A stretch of 64,000 nt of DNA from Marchantia polymorpha subsp. ruderalis (Eukaryota > Streptophyta > Marchantiopsida > Marchantiales > Marchantiaceae): NCBI GenBank assembly GCA_037833965.1, contig AP031355.1, positions 22,903,501 through 22,967,500 on the forward strand, read 5' to 3'. The first letter of the stretch is position 1, and the number at the start of each line of letters is the position of its first letter. The notes beneath the pieces were generated by a model, which saw nothing but the letters and a program-made list of their open reading frames with translations, did not search any database and was not told the origin of the DNA. The position numbers and the translations under genes are program-made. Shown piece by piece: positions 13,393 through 25,829 of the stretch.

Positions 13393-16300
13393 ATCAAGTC
13401 AATGAACCCAGGTCAAATCCTTGAGAAAGTTTTCCGAAACCTAAGGGTAGTCGGCAAAATTTCTATATTTTCCGCGAAGGATGACAGGAATAAATACCAC
13501 TTTTTACAATTGAGTCTACATCTGTGTGGACTTCTCGATCTATTTTTTTATGTTCTCCATAAACTTGACTTCTTCGTAGATGCTATGTGCTTTCGTTTGA
13601 TTTTTTGAAGAAATTGTAAATAATTTCAAACAATTTACATATGTAAAAAGTAATCATGAACTTTGAACTCATATCACCAATAGTATTATTCGAGGAATTA
13701 TGTAATGCACAACTCACTGCCATGATCTAACACAATTAGACGGTTTCACATATTATTATTCATCGGAACTGATACTGTGTGAACACGTGTGAAATGTATC
13801 ATTTAGTTCTTCAATTATAGGCGACAGAAGCCTACTAATCACATTTGTGTCCTGTGATGGTCATAACTAAAACAGAAGTAAAATTGTAAACTTACGTTCC
13901 TATCAGATATATTTTTATCTGATACATTCTGATTTGATTATTTATGAGCATACATGTCAGCTTGTTTAGTATGCTGCAAATTTCTCTGGATTTTAGTTTT
14001 CTGAATCATTAGATTTTTCATTTTGAGCGACAGTACATAGATAGTATTAAAAAATAAAAATGATATATGATTTCCTATTTGTTCCTAACTTCAAAATATG
14101 AAAAATTCATATGCAGAGACGTAAAATCAACTCAAGAATTAATTTATAATATCCTTCATTCAATTCATGAATTGAAAATTTTCAAATTGCATACTGCACT
14201 TTGTATTATCAAGATTTTCTTGAACTTGATTCACATCTTAATTCACGGTGAAGAATGTACGAATAAATTGAAAAGATGCAAGTGTTGATAAGGATGGTAA
14301 ATTCTTGATGCAACAACCAGTCATCACTCTCTTGCAAGTTAAAGTTCTTTATATTTTCAAGACATAAATACAATAGCAAACATAGTTGACAAGGCACACT
14401 GTACATTACATCTGAGCTTCATGTATTAATATACCATGCCGGAATGATAAATAAAAGCAAAAGTTACGATACTCACTCGGCCTTCAAACTAAAATCCGAC
14501 AGATGCATCACACATGTATCATCTTGTACATACTGTGAAGAAACTCTAAAAAATGGTTTACATTAAAAACATAATGGATATGAGAAATAAATATTCTAAC
14601 TGTTAGCAAAAGATTCATTCTAAGCTTGATTTCCTTAACTCATCTACCAAGTGTTGTAATTGTATACATCAAAATTTAGGGAAATAGATTTCTTCTTGAT
14701 TTAACGTTTGCATGATAGAGAGATAAAACATTGGCATAAGAAATAAAGAGAAATCTTTTGAGTTCAATAAGTAAATCCTTTTTAAAAAGATATTCACAAT
14801 TCACATTGATATTTCTAGATCTAGTACAATGAAATTCATATTGACTAGCATGAAGATCACATTACTAGTGTTGAAATAAAGGTAATATGAATTACTCATA
14901 TACTATATGAAATTATCATAATATAAGCATCTTTTAATAAAACTTTTTGATTCCTTGTTTCTAAAATTTCATCATTCGTAGATATTTGAGAAAGGCAATA
15001 TGTATGCATCTCAATTCATCCGTATTCGGAAGCTTTAACCTCAAGATTAAGGATTTGATAGAATGTTTCTCTTAGAGCAGAATTCATATTTCCATACACG
15101 CAAAACTATGTCCTAACTCATACTTTATGATTTCTTCGAGTCAAACATCCGCTTATATAGAGGCTCTGCCTTTTCATTACTAATAAAATTGTGAACAAAC
15201 TTCCTCAAGGAAATCTGTTATACGCTCTGTATCTGAAGGTTCATCCCCTATATGCTCCATAATAGTAAATTCTGGGGAATAGAGTAGAGATGGCATAAAA
15301 GATGGAAAAGGCCACCGCAGAGCAGGAAGCGCAGGAGAATTACTGCATTTATGTGCAGTAAATGTTGAAGCCGGGAGGAGTCAATATCAATATTTGTAAA
15401 CAAATGGAGAAGAAATATACATACATACATATATATATACGGAGTGGATAGTATCTACGTAATATAACCGTCTATGATGTGATACTGATATTCGAATTAT
15501 GGACATTCGAAATTGAAGTCCATTGCGCCTATACATTGATATTTAGAAAGCCCATAATACTCATGAGAGTGTCCAGCGCGGCCTTGGAACTGCAAACTTC
15601 TGAAGGAGGTCGACGGTCTTGGTTCCACGCGGAGCCAATTTGCATCCGACCGCAAATCTCTTTATGTTGTAGTTCGTTCATGGATTCCGTCCAAAGATTT
15701 CCGCAGTTCGAGGAACTGCGGAACTACGAAGTGAGCTGCAGACAAGACTCAGTACCGAGTAGAACTGTGCGTAACCGCATGGTGCTTGATTGCGGGGAAT
15801 GCAGCAAGAAACGCATGCAAGTACACGCTAAGAGAGAAAATCCAACCCAATATCGGAACGCAATATTGTTCAACGAGAAGGAGGAATGAACGCGGTGGTG
15901 GAGGGAAGGCTCGAAGGCTTGAAGCGATCGTCGCTCTTTTCCTTCTTGGAATCAAAACAGTGTAGAGTTCTCACAAGCCACAACCATATATCCCTACAAG
16001 TATCACTTTCTTCTGGAAGAATTATCTGCCATGAAATAACCAAACGAACAAGAAAAAAATATCACCTAAAATATCTCCAAGAAACTTGCATGTTGGAAAT
16101 GGGCGGAGGCTGTACATGTGAGAAGCGGAATCAGGAGGAGAAGATAAATCACACAAAGACTGTTGAAGAAGGAAATTTAGAGCGAGTAATTTGTTTCGTC
16201 TTACAACTTTTTGCTTCCCCTGTGTCGCCTTGCAAAAATCAAGGAATAAATCTATTCATTTCACGTGGTTAGCTGAGTAGCTCACTTGTGAGAACTCTCG

Positions 16301-17513
16301 CAACAGCGGAGTACAAACTGAGAACTGAAATTGCACTGCGCAGTTAACTTACGAATGGTCCGTCCGTCCATCCATCCATCCATCAGCGAGGCGAGGTTTG
16401 AATGTAATCACCGGACGTACAGTGGTCCAAGTCACGTGCGAGTACGAATTCGACCGTTTGGGACCTCCGTGGTCCCAAACCCGAGATCGAACCCAAGATC
16501 GAATCTGGAACAACAGTTGGAAACTCAATTATATGCTGTATAGGGCTTGAGAATCGAGTGGATTAAACCGAAGCTCGAGGAGGAAATCGACTGATGAGGA
16601 GAAAATCAAACCTTTGCTAATTTCACCCTTTTTTTCGGGTTTTTAATGAAAACAGGGAATTTAAATTAAACTTATTGTGATCAGTGGACGCAATAGATAC
16701 CAAAGTGGAAAATATACAACGATGAATAAACATTTTCCCCTGCGTGCTATTACTGCACTGTCAGATAATAGACAATACATTCCCGAGAATATGCAGGATA
16801 GACTAATAAAAGCTCCTATTACATTACATTCCCCGCAGGATTGAAGAGGAGTGGCTCAACTATGAAATCGACCCTCTTCCGAATCTGATCAAAACAATCA
16901 ATGAGTTCGAAAATCTCAAAATTATTATTAAATTATTATTTGGAAAAACAAGTACACCTCGACTTACACTTGACTGCGGTACTTTAGTTTTCTGACAGTC
17001 TATTTGAAGTTCGATGCAGTCAAAGGTTCTTAACCTGACCCAAACCCACAAACAGGTGGCGGTTAATTTGACCTCCGGTCATTCCTCGGCTATAAATATC
17101 GTTGCCAAGCGAACCTTTTCCATGAGGCCGTAAATGCAAGTCTAACTCTGCGCTGGCATCCGTTTATATGTTTGAATTTAAAATCGAGCGTATTTTGAAA
17201 TTTCGTATGATGACAGAGCCGTTAGGAACGCCCTTCTTCTGCGGCCAGGTCCGCGAAGGTCGTCCTGCTCAAGCCCGCCCGCGATTCTCCGTACCGCTAA
17301 TCTCGGTCCGGTCAGGAGGCTCTGGTCAAGTCAGGTCAGGTCAGGTCGGGTCGGGTCAGGTTTCTCTAGCCCAGCGATTTAATAGAAGAGAAGACTCCGG
17401 GACTGGCCTGTCGGCTGCTGCGAGAATAGACCAGAACACGGTCAGGATGCGACCAGGGTTAGTTTACCACGGTATGATGAGCTGATTGCCAACCTCATGG
17501 TCTTAATTGAACA

Positions 17514-17542
17514 ATATTGAAGCTAAATTTTAGCTTCAATAT
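17514..17542. repeat. Perfect hairpin 1 (14-1-14 palindrome)
   Basis: The left arm ATATTGAAGCTAAA (17514-17527) and its exact reverse complement (17529-17542) flank a single T. It is immediately followed, after 5 bp, by a second hairpin of the same geometry. It could form a stem-loop in RNA of either strand or a DNA cruciform. No gene context is evident. Confidence 0.95.
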
Positions 17543-17547
17543 AGCGC

Positions 17548-17576
17548 CAATTCCTTTTAGCTGCTAAAAGGAATTG
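17548..17576. repeat. Perfect hairpin 2 (14-1-14 palindrome)
   Basis: The left arm CAATTCCTTTTAGC (17548-17561) and its exact reverse complement (17563-17576) flank a single T. Its core is TTTAGC-T-GCTAAA, the inverse order of the core of hairpin 1 (GCTAAA-T-TTTAGC). Confidence 0.95.
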
Positions 17577-20318
17577 CAGTCGCTGGGAAAATAAGAGAGA
17601 TCCCTTCGAAAGGGTTTTGGTATCGGCAGAGTTAAATCGCAGCCTTTACGACGGTTGCAAGGTCGCGATCATTATCGGGCTGTGCTGGAAATCTTATTCC
17701 CGAATCAGGTTTTGATTTTGCCACACTCGAGGGTTGGGGAAAGTTTTTTAACCCACGTGGAAAATTGATAAGGATGATCATCAGTTTGGCCGTGATTTTT
17801 TATGAAGGCTTCTTAACCTTGGCCTGAACCCTGAGCCACGGTTCGAACTGAATGATACTGGAGGTAATGGCAGTGTGCGCCGGAGGTGGCAAATTCGCGC
17901 AATGTCAGGTCGCTGTGGACGGACGATTGCGACCGACCGACGTCTTCGTAAGAAATAGCGAGACCCAGACAGAGAGAGAGAGAGAGAGAATGAGAGAATT
18001 CGCAGATCGATGCTCTCGCGGTCGCCCACTCTCGCGCACTGTTTCTGTCTGCATCGAATCCTGTCTGTACTATGGCCAGAGCCAGCGCCAGCTATGGCAG
18101 CGCGAGCCTTCTATTCATAGTCAGTAATCTGGCGATAAAGGCGTGCGTCAGTGTTCTGTCAGCAGAGCGCAATCCGCGCAGCGCTTGCACAATTTTGTTC
18201 GCGAGCCGTCTGCCAGAGCGATCGCACATTCGCGCAGTCCCTTTCGCCATCGCCATCCCTCTCCAGACATCGAACCACATCGTTCACTCAGATGCTGCCG
18301 CATTGCGCACTGCCCTGCACTAGGTTGGATGCGGTGGGTGGACCACGTCCATGTACAGAAGAGTGCATCTCTTGCGCCAACCACGTGGTAGTCGACATAA
18401 CGCCTTTCATGCACCAGGTTACAATGATTTACTCTGATTGATTGTCGGGGTAAGCGACGACCGTGGTTCCCAGTCCGCAAGCCTGCCGTGTCTCGCGGCT
18501 CTCGTCGAGGAGTCCTCTGACCTTTGCGTGGACGGGGCGCCTCCGCCTGCGGATGCCAGGGGACCTGTCTCCACGGTCACTTCCGTCGCCGCATCTCGGG
18601 GCCTCTGACGGCGGCACGCCGGAAGTCAGGGTCCGTCGGTCGGTCGGGCGATCGTCGCGGTGTGTGGGTTGCGACTGTCACCTCGACGACAGAATAGCTT
18701 TGCGTGAGGAGGTTACTGATCCGGACGCAAAGCGCCGTCCAAAAGATGACTTACGGATGCGTTCGGTCGAATTGGTGCGGTCGACGGGTGAAGATGAAGG
18801 AGGTGCATTTTATCTTTCCTTCGTTGATCTCTGTCTGAGCCACAGGATTGATTGGTCGGTGCCACATCTTATTTAATTTCATTTGCTTGAAATCCGAGTT
18901 TTCGATTTCGCCCTTCATACGCTTCACATAGATTCTCTACATGTTCTCCTCTTCGGTTTTCTCCACATGTGAGAAAGGTTAGATTGTCCTGTGACTCCTC
19001 ACGCGCTTCGACTCTTCACAGAAGTTGCTTCACTTTTGGCAGTACAGAGGCTCAATGGATCTCACCCATATACCTGAAGAGAAGCCCACGACGTTAGAGC
19101 AGCGCAGCCTTCAGAGAGCACGCTCAAGACACCAAGTTAATGGAGACTTACTGCAAAGCCTTTCACGAACTCAGTCTCTCCTGATTTTGCCCAGAGAGGA
19201 AAACCCCGAGACCTCGACCAAGGATAGCCCTGGTCGAGATGATAATTTGCTCTAACGCCGGAGTGGAGATAGTCAGCACGACGGCAGTAGACGGACTTGC
19301 GAGATATGTAGGTGGTGGGAAACGGCAATGAAGAAGATAACAGGTGAACTACACCTCGTAAGAGAGCTGCCCGTTAACAGAATCATGTCGAGAAACACCA
19401 GCTCCAAAGTGCCATAGGCAAGAGATGGTCCACCAGTCCAACAAATAGTGGTTAGAATCAAACTCAGAGGGAAACACGCGAGTAGATTCCACGAGACGAA
19501 GTATGAAGATCGAAATATTATCTACACTTCTTCCAGAGAAAAATCATTGATGCAAAATCATAAGCTTCCAATGAAGATTATGATGCGTTCAACAAGGAAC
19601 AATTGCTAGAACGGGGGGAGTACCGCGGTGCGGGATCCAAGAGAATAAATGAACTCCACTCTTCAAGTCCACCTGAAATCCAAATTTTCTCCAGTCTGAA
19701 CTGCAACTCGTTCGAACAGTCAAATTTTTGCAGCAGTAAATCCACTCCCTAATTTTATATGTGACAGAAGAAACATTTGCTACGTTAGCTGCAATGATAA
19801 GTATACTTCACAAGTGTTTTGTGCTTAAAGGACTTGAGGTGATATCGAGCAGTCTTACTGGAGGCAACATCTGAGTACTTTCGAAAATGGGGTCCATACA
19901 CAAAACCACTTTTCTGGCGAATGACTTCATTGACAGTGGAGTCCCATCCGGTACGAGCAGAATCTTCTTTGAGACCCTTGTAAACCATGCAACAAATTGG
20001 AGGATCTTACACTTGCAACCAGGAGGTTGACGTCGTTACTTCCTTGCTGCCGAGAACAGGACTATCATGGTTGATGACAGATAAGTGAATGATCACCGAG
20101 AACTCTTCATCCACTGGTCGAATCACGCTCAATAACTCAACCAAGAAGCAGGCGAAGGGGAAACCCTTGCTGGATGTAGTCGAGGTTGAAATAAGACGTA
20201 GAGACCCATGTACTTAATCAAGCTGCTAACATCTCTTCCTCTGTTCAATAACATCATGTTAGTCAAAAACTGATGTGCAAGACGGCACTGGACCAGAAAA
20301 ATTATCGAGACACAAGCA
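17577..20318. other. Intergenic, including the likely 3' region of VPS20
   Basis: No gene is recognised. A GA tract lies at 17969-17989. The GC-rich part (17.8-18.9 kb) is open in several frames at once, as expected from composition, without family motifs. The last few hundred bases before 20319 are probably the VPS20 3' UTR. A 66-codon ATG frame at 19055-19255 (plus) looks polar and protein-like but matches nothing I know. Confidence 0.5.
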
Positions 20319-22721
20319 TCACGTGTTTTCCGCTTGGATACCTTTTCTTCTAGATGATGAAGACTTCGCTTCAGGAATTTCTTCTTTTTTGACTTGCGTC
20401 GTAGGAACACTGGGCAAGTCTAAAATTTCTTCATCTTCCTCCTTTGCATTTTCCTTGGCAGGTGCAACCTCCTTGGATGATACCTCGTCCTTATCAGCCG
20501 TTGATTCAGTTAGCTTATCTGAAGCTGATCCTCTGGACATAACGAACAATCCCTCCGAAGGCTCTGCGATAGGCTCCTCCAATAATTTCCCTTTCTGGGG
20601 TTTTTCTCTTTCTGGTTCCTCAATATCTGCCGGTTTCTCTGGTATCTTCGTCGGCACTGATGGCACGTCCAGAAGTCCTTCCAACTCCATCTAGTTGCAC
20701 GATTCACGCAACGAAGTCCTCATTATAGTTTTTGCATGTCTAGATCTTTAATACAGTGATTATAAGTCATCAAAAAACTGCCCGTAGGATAAATGAAAAG
20801 TAAGGTGCATGAGTTGAGTCTATGACAGCAGTGTGCTTGAAACTTACTTCGGTCTCAAGCTCGTCAAGCTCTGCCAACACTGCCTCGTCATCTTCGTCCG
20901 TAAGCTGCTGTCCCAAGACAGCATTGATTTCCTGCAGAAACAAACGCATCACATATACATGGTTAAAACGCTTGAAGACTTCGTCTTTAAGCGAATGCGT
21001 GCATTCATGAGTAAATGGAATGTAAGCTGACAAACTCTTACATGTCACCCAGGAATCTAATTTGTACATTAAGCATTGAAAGAATTTCCAGGTTCAAGTT
21101 TATACATCTTGATAGGCCTTCGCTTCTGCTGAGTCTTCCATCAGCTTCTGTACGTCTTCAATATTGACCTCCTTTTGTAGGTCTTGTATAGCCTTGTGTC
21201 CAGACTTCAGACTTTCAAATACAGCCTTCTGCCTGCTTGTTATCTCAATGTCTGACAGCTGCACCCAAAACTTAGAGATTTAGGCCTTTTTGAGTAAAGC
21301 TTTATTTCTTCATGAGTTGCAAGTACCTCTTTACAAAGAGATGAACACATATATTGTGGGAACTTGAATTGAAAAAAGACCTAGCTGATAGTCTACGTCA
21401 AGTTGAATTTTGCACGCAGAGATAAAAGTAATTTGACGCTTTGAATAGACAACATCCTTCTAGCTTCTTCAGCCACTTTGTTTCGACTCAGAGAGGGTAC
21501 TAGCAATGTTAATGAATAGGGAGAACAACATTACGTTGTAGAATTACTCTTAGACGTCTTCCACATTTTCAGCTCTACTATGTCCTGGTAACCGACTCGC
21601 GTGAGGCTTTCCACTGGCTGTCCTCATGTGTACAACCAAATAACAGTATTTATCGTGCCATTTGAATTTCTGGCCTTTGAACTGCTAGGCCTGCTTGCTT
21701 GTTTGATAACATGCCGTCTGGATGATCAACTTCCAGGACTTGAGTCTACTAAACCGATATCCCGGCAGTTACCCATATAGGAAACATACTTGGCATAAAC
21801 ACCGTGGCGATTTTCAAAGCAGCGTAGCCACGACTACTTTTAAATATTTCATGGTAGATAAGGCAGAATAAATCATTCGATGACAATAGCGTGCGTTGTC
21901 ACACGGATAACTACTTACGGTAAGGGAGTTGAGATTACAACAAACAGTGATATCCGTCGAAAGTCAAGAACCAGAGCATTAAATTGAATCTGAGCGAGCT
22001 GACCACATCCAGCATGCAACCGCTTGCCTTCAAATTGGCACGAGTTTAGAAACTGAGAGGAATAGCAAACCTGCTGCTCGACATTCAGAATCCAAACGTC
22101 TACTTTTTTCAAGAGTTCCTCCTGAGCCTTCTTCCTCTTCAAGGTTAGAAGGGCACGATCCTTCTTCTTCTGTTTGAGCAACTCTCTTGCAACTTCCACC
22201 TCCCGCTCGATAACAGCATCCAACTGATGAATTCAGAGTAAAAAGTCGAAATCCAAGAATGAGTCCAGTTACGAAGCTCTACAAGGCAAACACCTAACAC
22301 GCCTCTTCCCTGTACACGGATTCAAAAAATGATTCATGACCAGCCTGATATCCAATTCGCAACCCAGTGGACGGCGAACTGGGACAAACAGAAGGAAATT
22401 CGGTACAAGCAAAACCCTAATATTTGGGAGACAGATTCTCATATACTAACTGTATCCGTAATGAAATCTCCAGAGTTTGCAAAGAATGAAATCGGCTCAG
22501 TTTCGCCACCTAATGATAATTAAATCTTTGTCAAATTTACTCACTTGGATGTGCAATTCAAAAGGAAAACGTTCAAAACTCTGAACGCGCATAAAAATGA
22601 TCGCATTCCGAAGTTTTACCTTCTTTTGATAATCCGTGAGCTTGCGTCGCTGCGTTTTAAGAGTCAAAATAGCGCGATCAACATCCGTCACCTTCACTTT
22701 TCTGGAGAATAAATTCCCCAT
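20319..22721 (-). CDS. VPS20: ESCRT-III subunit VPS20 (CHMP6 family)
   Basis: Five exons on the minus strand: 22620-22721, 22071-22223, 21106-21258, 20848-20931 and 20319-20690. All introns are GT-AG in phase 0, giving 287 residues. VPS20/CHMP6 bridges ESCRT-II to SNF7 polymerisation on endosomes during multivesicular-body formation. The start MGNLFSRK carries the N-myristoylation Gly2 typical of the family. Then follow the [15 protein letters not shown] helix, [34 protein letters not shown], the [16 protein letters not shown] and [16 protein letters not shown] helices, and [20 protein letters not shown]. The last exon is an acidic, Lys/Glu/Pro/Ser-rich tail with two MIM2-like motifs, DVPSVPT (about 172-178) and DLPSVPT (about 255-261), which in CHMP6 bind the VPS4 MIT domain. 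The protein is longer than the usual 210-230 residues because of this tail. A telobox-like AAACCCTAA lies in intron 1 near 22412. The next gene upstream, G-gamma, is divergent and 4.4 kb away. Confidence 0.94.
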
Positions 22722-25398
22722 GGTCCCACGATTGCTACGATCGTCTCGTTCGCTTTACTCTAACCACTGTCTTCCAAACTGAAACCCCTTCAAAACTCTA
22801 CTTCCAATTTCCGATCATGACCTCATAATAACGCGAATTCCATCATCCTCGTCACCCTGTCAGCTCAGCCTCCAAATCACCCGGGACACGAACATCTCCG
22901 AACTTTGCTACTTTCTTTTCCTCCTCGTTGTCAGTCAAGCTGTTTTCCTCACCCTCCCTCTTGCTCTACTAGCTATCACTCTCGTCTATTGCTCCAATCC
23001 GGCCTCCCTTCCGATTACGGTCAAAAATCCGTCTTTCCTGCAATCAACCAACAAATCGTCGTCGGATCCGCCAGCTGGTAAAGCTTTACTCACCAAAAAA
23101 ATGAATTAAAACTATTCTCCCAATCGCCGGAGACCTGCTCCCGATTTCATTCAAACCTCGACGATCATCGACATCGGCATCGACATCAAGTCACGCGTCC
23201 ACTTCTCAACGGCGACGACTCGCAGAACTGCGAATCCGAGTCTCTTCTTCGGCGCCCGAGCGGTTGACGACGTGCACGCAATTCGGCCCGCGAATGCCGC
23301 AGTCAACGGCGCGGCGCGGCTCGATCGATGGATGGCTGATTGTCCGTGTCAGCAGCCACGAGCCCTTGCGCACTGCCTTCTTCGACCAAGAGAGAGAGAG
23401 AGAGGACATGAAACGGAGCCAGCAAGGCAGCCAGATCAGCATGCTCCTGCTGCTTGCCCATGCATGGAACCGTAAAATGCGATTTGATATTCCGCTGCGC
23501 CATAATTTAATCGCATTGTTTATCTAATGGATGCAGACGCATTCCGCTAGTCTGGAGGAAGACACACTCCGACGACAGGTCATCAAGTAATAATTAAAGG
23601 ACATCGCAGCATTGTTTCCTTTTTTCCTCGCGACATGAGAGTGAGCAGGCCGTTGATTTTATGTCGACTTTTCCGATTTGCAGCGAGGATTCGTCGAATA
23701 TTCGCGCACCGAGCGAGAGAACCCGGCGCCGGAACGCGAATGCTGACGCCTGCTGACGAGCTTTACGTCAGGGCTGCAGAAAGCGAAGGGGAGATCGGGG
23801 AATGCATTGAATGCTTGGACGACGAGCAAATCGATCAGCCTCCGGCCTCGATGGTCGATAAATCGGAGTGTTGAATTAGAGGGATAATAATGCAATTAGT
23901 GTTGAATTAGTGATGAGGATTTGGGGACTCGTTGGTGGTCCCGTGGTGAAATAAAAGCGGATTATTTCTTGGGATTTAAGAACTGGGGACTATTGATGCC
24001 GTAAAGCATGCCGCAAAGCTCCATCCGGTACCTGTTTTCGAAATGACGGACGGGCAGCACTGAGTTTTCTCCGGCACGACTCGTGCGCAGTGGGACAGGA
24101 TTCGACGCACATGCCGGTGCAGCCGGTCGCATTTTGCTCCGAGAAGAATGACAGGAGCGGGAGATTCCCTCCGCGACGACGCGGTGGAAGCGTCGCGCCG
24201 GCGAGGTTCGGCGAGAACTCCGAGCACCGAAGGTTCTGGCGGGACGTCGATCGCTTCAGCCAGCGTCGCGAAATCGGTGAGGGACCTCGGAGACGACACG
24301 AGGTCGTCGCGCGTCGACGTCGCTCCGGGCCTCACGACGCGTCGGGCGTGTTGCTTCAGCGCGACGTCAACCGAAAGTCGCGAATCTTCAGCCGGTCTCC
24401 GCACGGCGGCGATGCACAGCCAAATGAACCGAAATCGAGCGACTCGACGAGAAAGAATGAAGACGAAAAGAGCGACAGATAAGACAAAGGGAGGACCCGT
24501 TGGCGCCGGTGGAAATTTTCAAGAACGCACCCCCGAAAGATCGGCGTCCATTTCTCCAGCCTGGCATTTTCGGATCTCGACCGTCCAACCAATTGGTTCC
24601 CCCAGTCCCAGCCCCAGCCCCCCCCCCCCCCCAACGAAGCCCCTCCACGTATTTCTGCAACCCCCGAATTTCCGAGAAACGTGCCCATGACAAACGATCG
24701 GGGGCCCCTCGGCGGATGAAGGTGCTTCTGTTGGTAACGGCTTACGAACGCCGGGAGATTTTACTCCGAGCAGTGAGATGCAGATTTACCCCTCGAATCT
24801 CCTGGAATCGCCGTCGGGTTGACGTCATGACCCCGAACCTGCGACTTCGTTGGCTCCCCGGTTCGGGAGAGGGTTGGAGGGACGGAACCTGGCTTCGGTT
24901 CCAACGGAAGCCGCGCGTGGCGACGACAGCGTGACCGGGCTTTTGACGACCCGAGTGCGGCTCCGATGGTTGCGAGACGGCCCCACAGCCCCGCCCCCAC
25001 ATGCTCGCGACGCCACGTCGACGTGTCGGAGGGAGGTCGTCGGGCCTCCGTACTTCTGGTGCTAGCTGTCAACGGCACTGGCGTCCGGAAGGTGGCCCCC
25101 AGTACCGTCGGGCTGTGCCTGGGGGAAATTGGTCGCGGTCATGGTCGAGAGGGCGGGAGAAGGAATCTCTACGGAGCCCCGACTGTCATCCTCATCATCA
25201 TCGTCGAGTACCTCTTAGTCACCTGGGGTGCTTCATGTTAAAAGGTCCGACTAGCCCGCTACCGGACTGGATCCAGTCTCACGATCGACGATCCCGAGAA
25301 GAAGGCACGGAAAAGGCACTCGGACACCTTCGTCGAACTTTAATACAGCCACTTGGAAAATAGTCAGTACAGCCTCGGGTTTCGACTCGCGAGATGGG
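22722..25398. other. Divergent intergenic region, VPS20 upstream side, GC-rich
   Basis: The first few hundred bases should hold the VPS20 promoter and 5' UTR; I see no convincing TATA box. From about 24.0 to 25.3 kb the DNA is GC-rich and open in several frames on both strands, but none has a recognisable domain, so I do not call genes. A run of 15 C lies at 24618-24632, and a short GA tract lies near 23391-23404. Confidence 0.5.
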
Positions 25399-25522
25399 TA
25401 TGAGCCCAGTGTGCTAAAGCCCCTAACAAGTGAAATACCAAAGAGGTACGTGTGGCTGGGGCTGGGGCTGGGAGGACCCCATCAAGAGGTTACATGGGGC
25501 TGGGCCTGGGCCTGGGCCTGTG

Positions 25523-25530
25523 CCTGGACC
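25523..25530. repeat. Target-site duplication, left (CCTGGACC)
   Basis: Eight bases directly before the MITE. The counterpart CCTGGACT at 25822-25829 differs at one base. Eight bp is the hallmark target-duplication length of hAT elements. Confidence 0.85.
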
Positions 25531-25821
25531 TAGGGATGCTCACGGCTCGGCTAACGGCTAGCCGGCTAATATTTTTTGTTCGCCGGCTAGCCGTCGACTT
25601 AAGCGGCTAGCCGGATCGCTACCGAAGACCGAAAACGATCCGAAAACTCGGACCGAATCTTAGTTTTCGGCCGTTTTTTCGGCCGATTCATCCAAATTTC
25701 TACCCCCAAATTCTTATTTCGTTCGAATATTTCAGCCGAAATGCGTTTTCGGCCGATAGCCGTGGGATAATCGGCTAGCCGGCTTAACGTGAGTCCCTAG
25801 CCGGCTACGTGACCATGCCTA
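25531..25821. mobile_element. hAT-type MITE, 291 bp
   Basis: The element begins TAGGGATGCTCACG and ends CGTGACCATGCCTA, whose reverse complement is TAGGCATGGTCACG (12 of 14 match). It is flanked by an 8-bp direct duplication, CCTGGACC and CCTGGACT. The interior has subterminal inverted copies of GGCTAGCCGGCTA near both ends and a central AT-rich part with CGAAAAC/GTTTTCGG words, typical of non-autonomous plant hAT elements. There is no coding capacity. It sits inside the first unit of the 133-bp tandem array, so it inserted after the array formed or expanded. Confidence 0.88.
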
Positions 25822-25829
25822 CCTGGACT
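25822..25829. repeat. Target-site duplication, right (CCTGGACT)
   Basis: Eight bases directly after the MITE, matching the left copy at 7 of 8 positions. Confidence 0.85.

Larger units (their letters stand above)
2006..17500. other. Long gene-poor stretch, no gene recognised
   Basis: About 15.5 kb in which no open frame shows a family motif, signal sequence or convincing splice-linked exon series. AT-rich blocks (5-10 kb, 13.6-15.4 kb) alternate with moderately GC-rich ones (10.4-13.3 kb, 15.5-17.5 kb). Simple repeats: (CT)19 at 5921-5958, TA runs at 9654-9668 and 13365-13391, CCAT at 16367-16384, and GTCAG/GTCGG units around 17320-17360. Two TTTAGGG-like telomere units lie at 10686-10698. 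A TATAAATA box occurs at 17091-17098, but no recognisable reading frame follows it. Multi-exon genes with poorly conserved products or non-coding RNAs could be hidden here. Confidence 0.5.

Noticed and set aside
17091-17098. TATAAATA box that might mark a promoter
   Set aside because: No recognisable transcription unit or reading frame follows it on the plus strand.
19055-19255. 66-codon plus-strand ATG frame downstream of VPS20 with polar, protein-like composition
   Set aside because: No family match, no splice-linked partner exon and no promoter motif; chance length for this composition.
24090-25363. Several long overlapping open frames on both strands
   Set aside because: GC-rich DNA with few stops; frames overlap on both strands and are Arg/Ser/Pro-rich without any domain.
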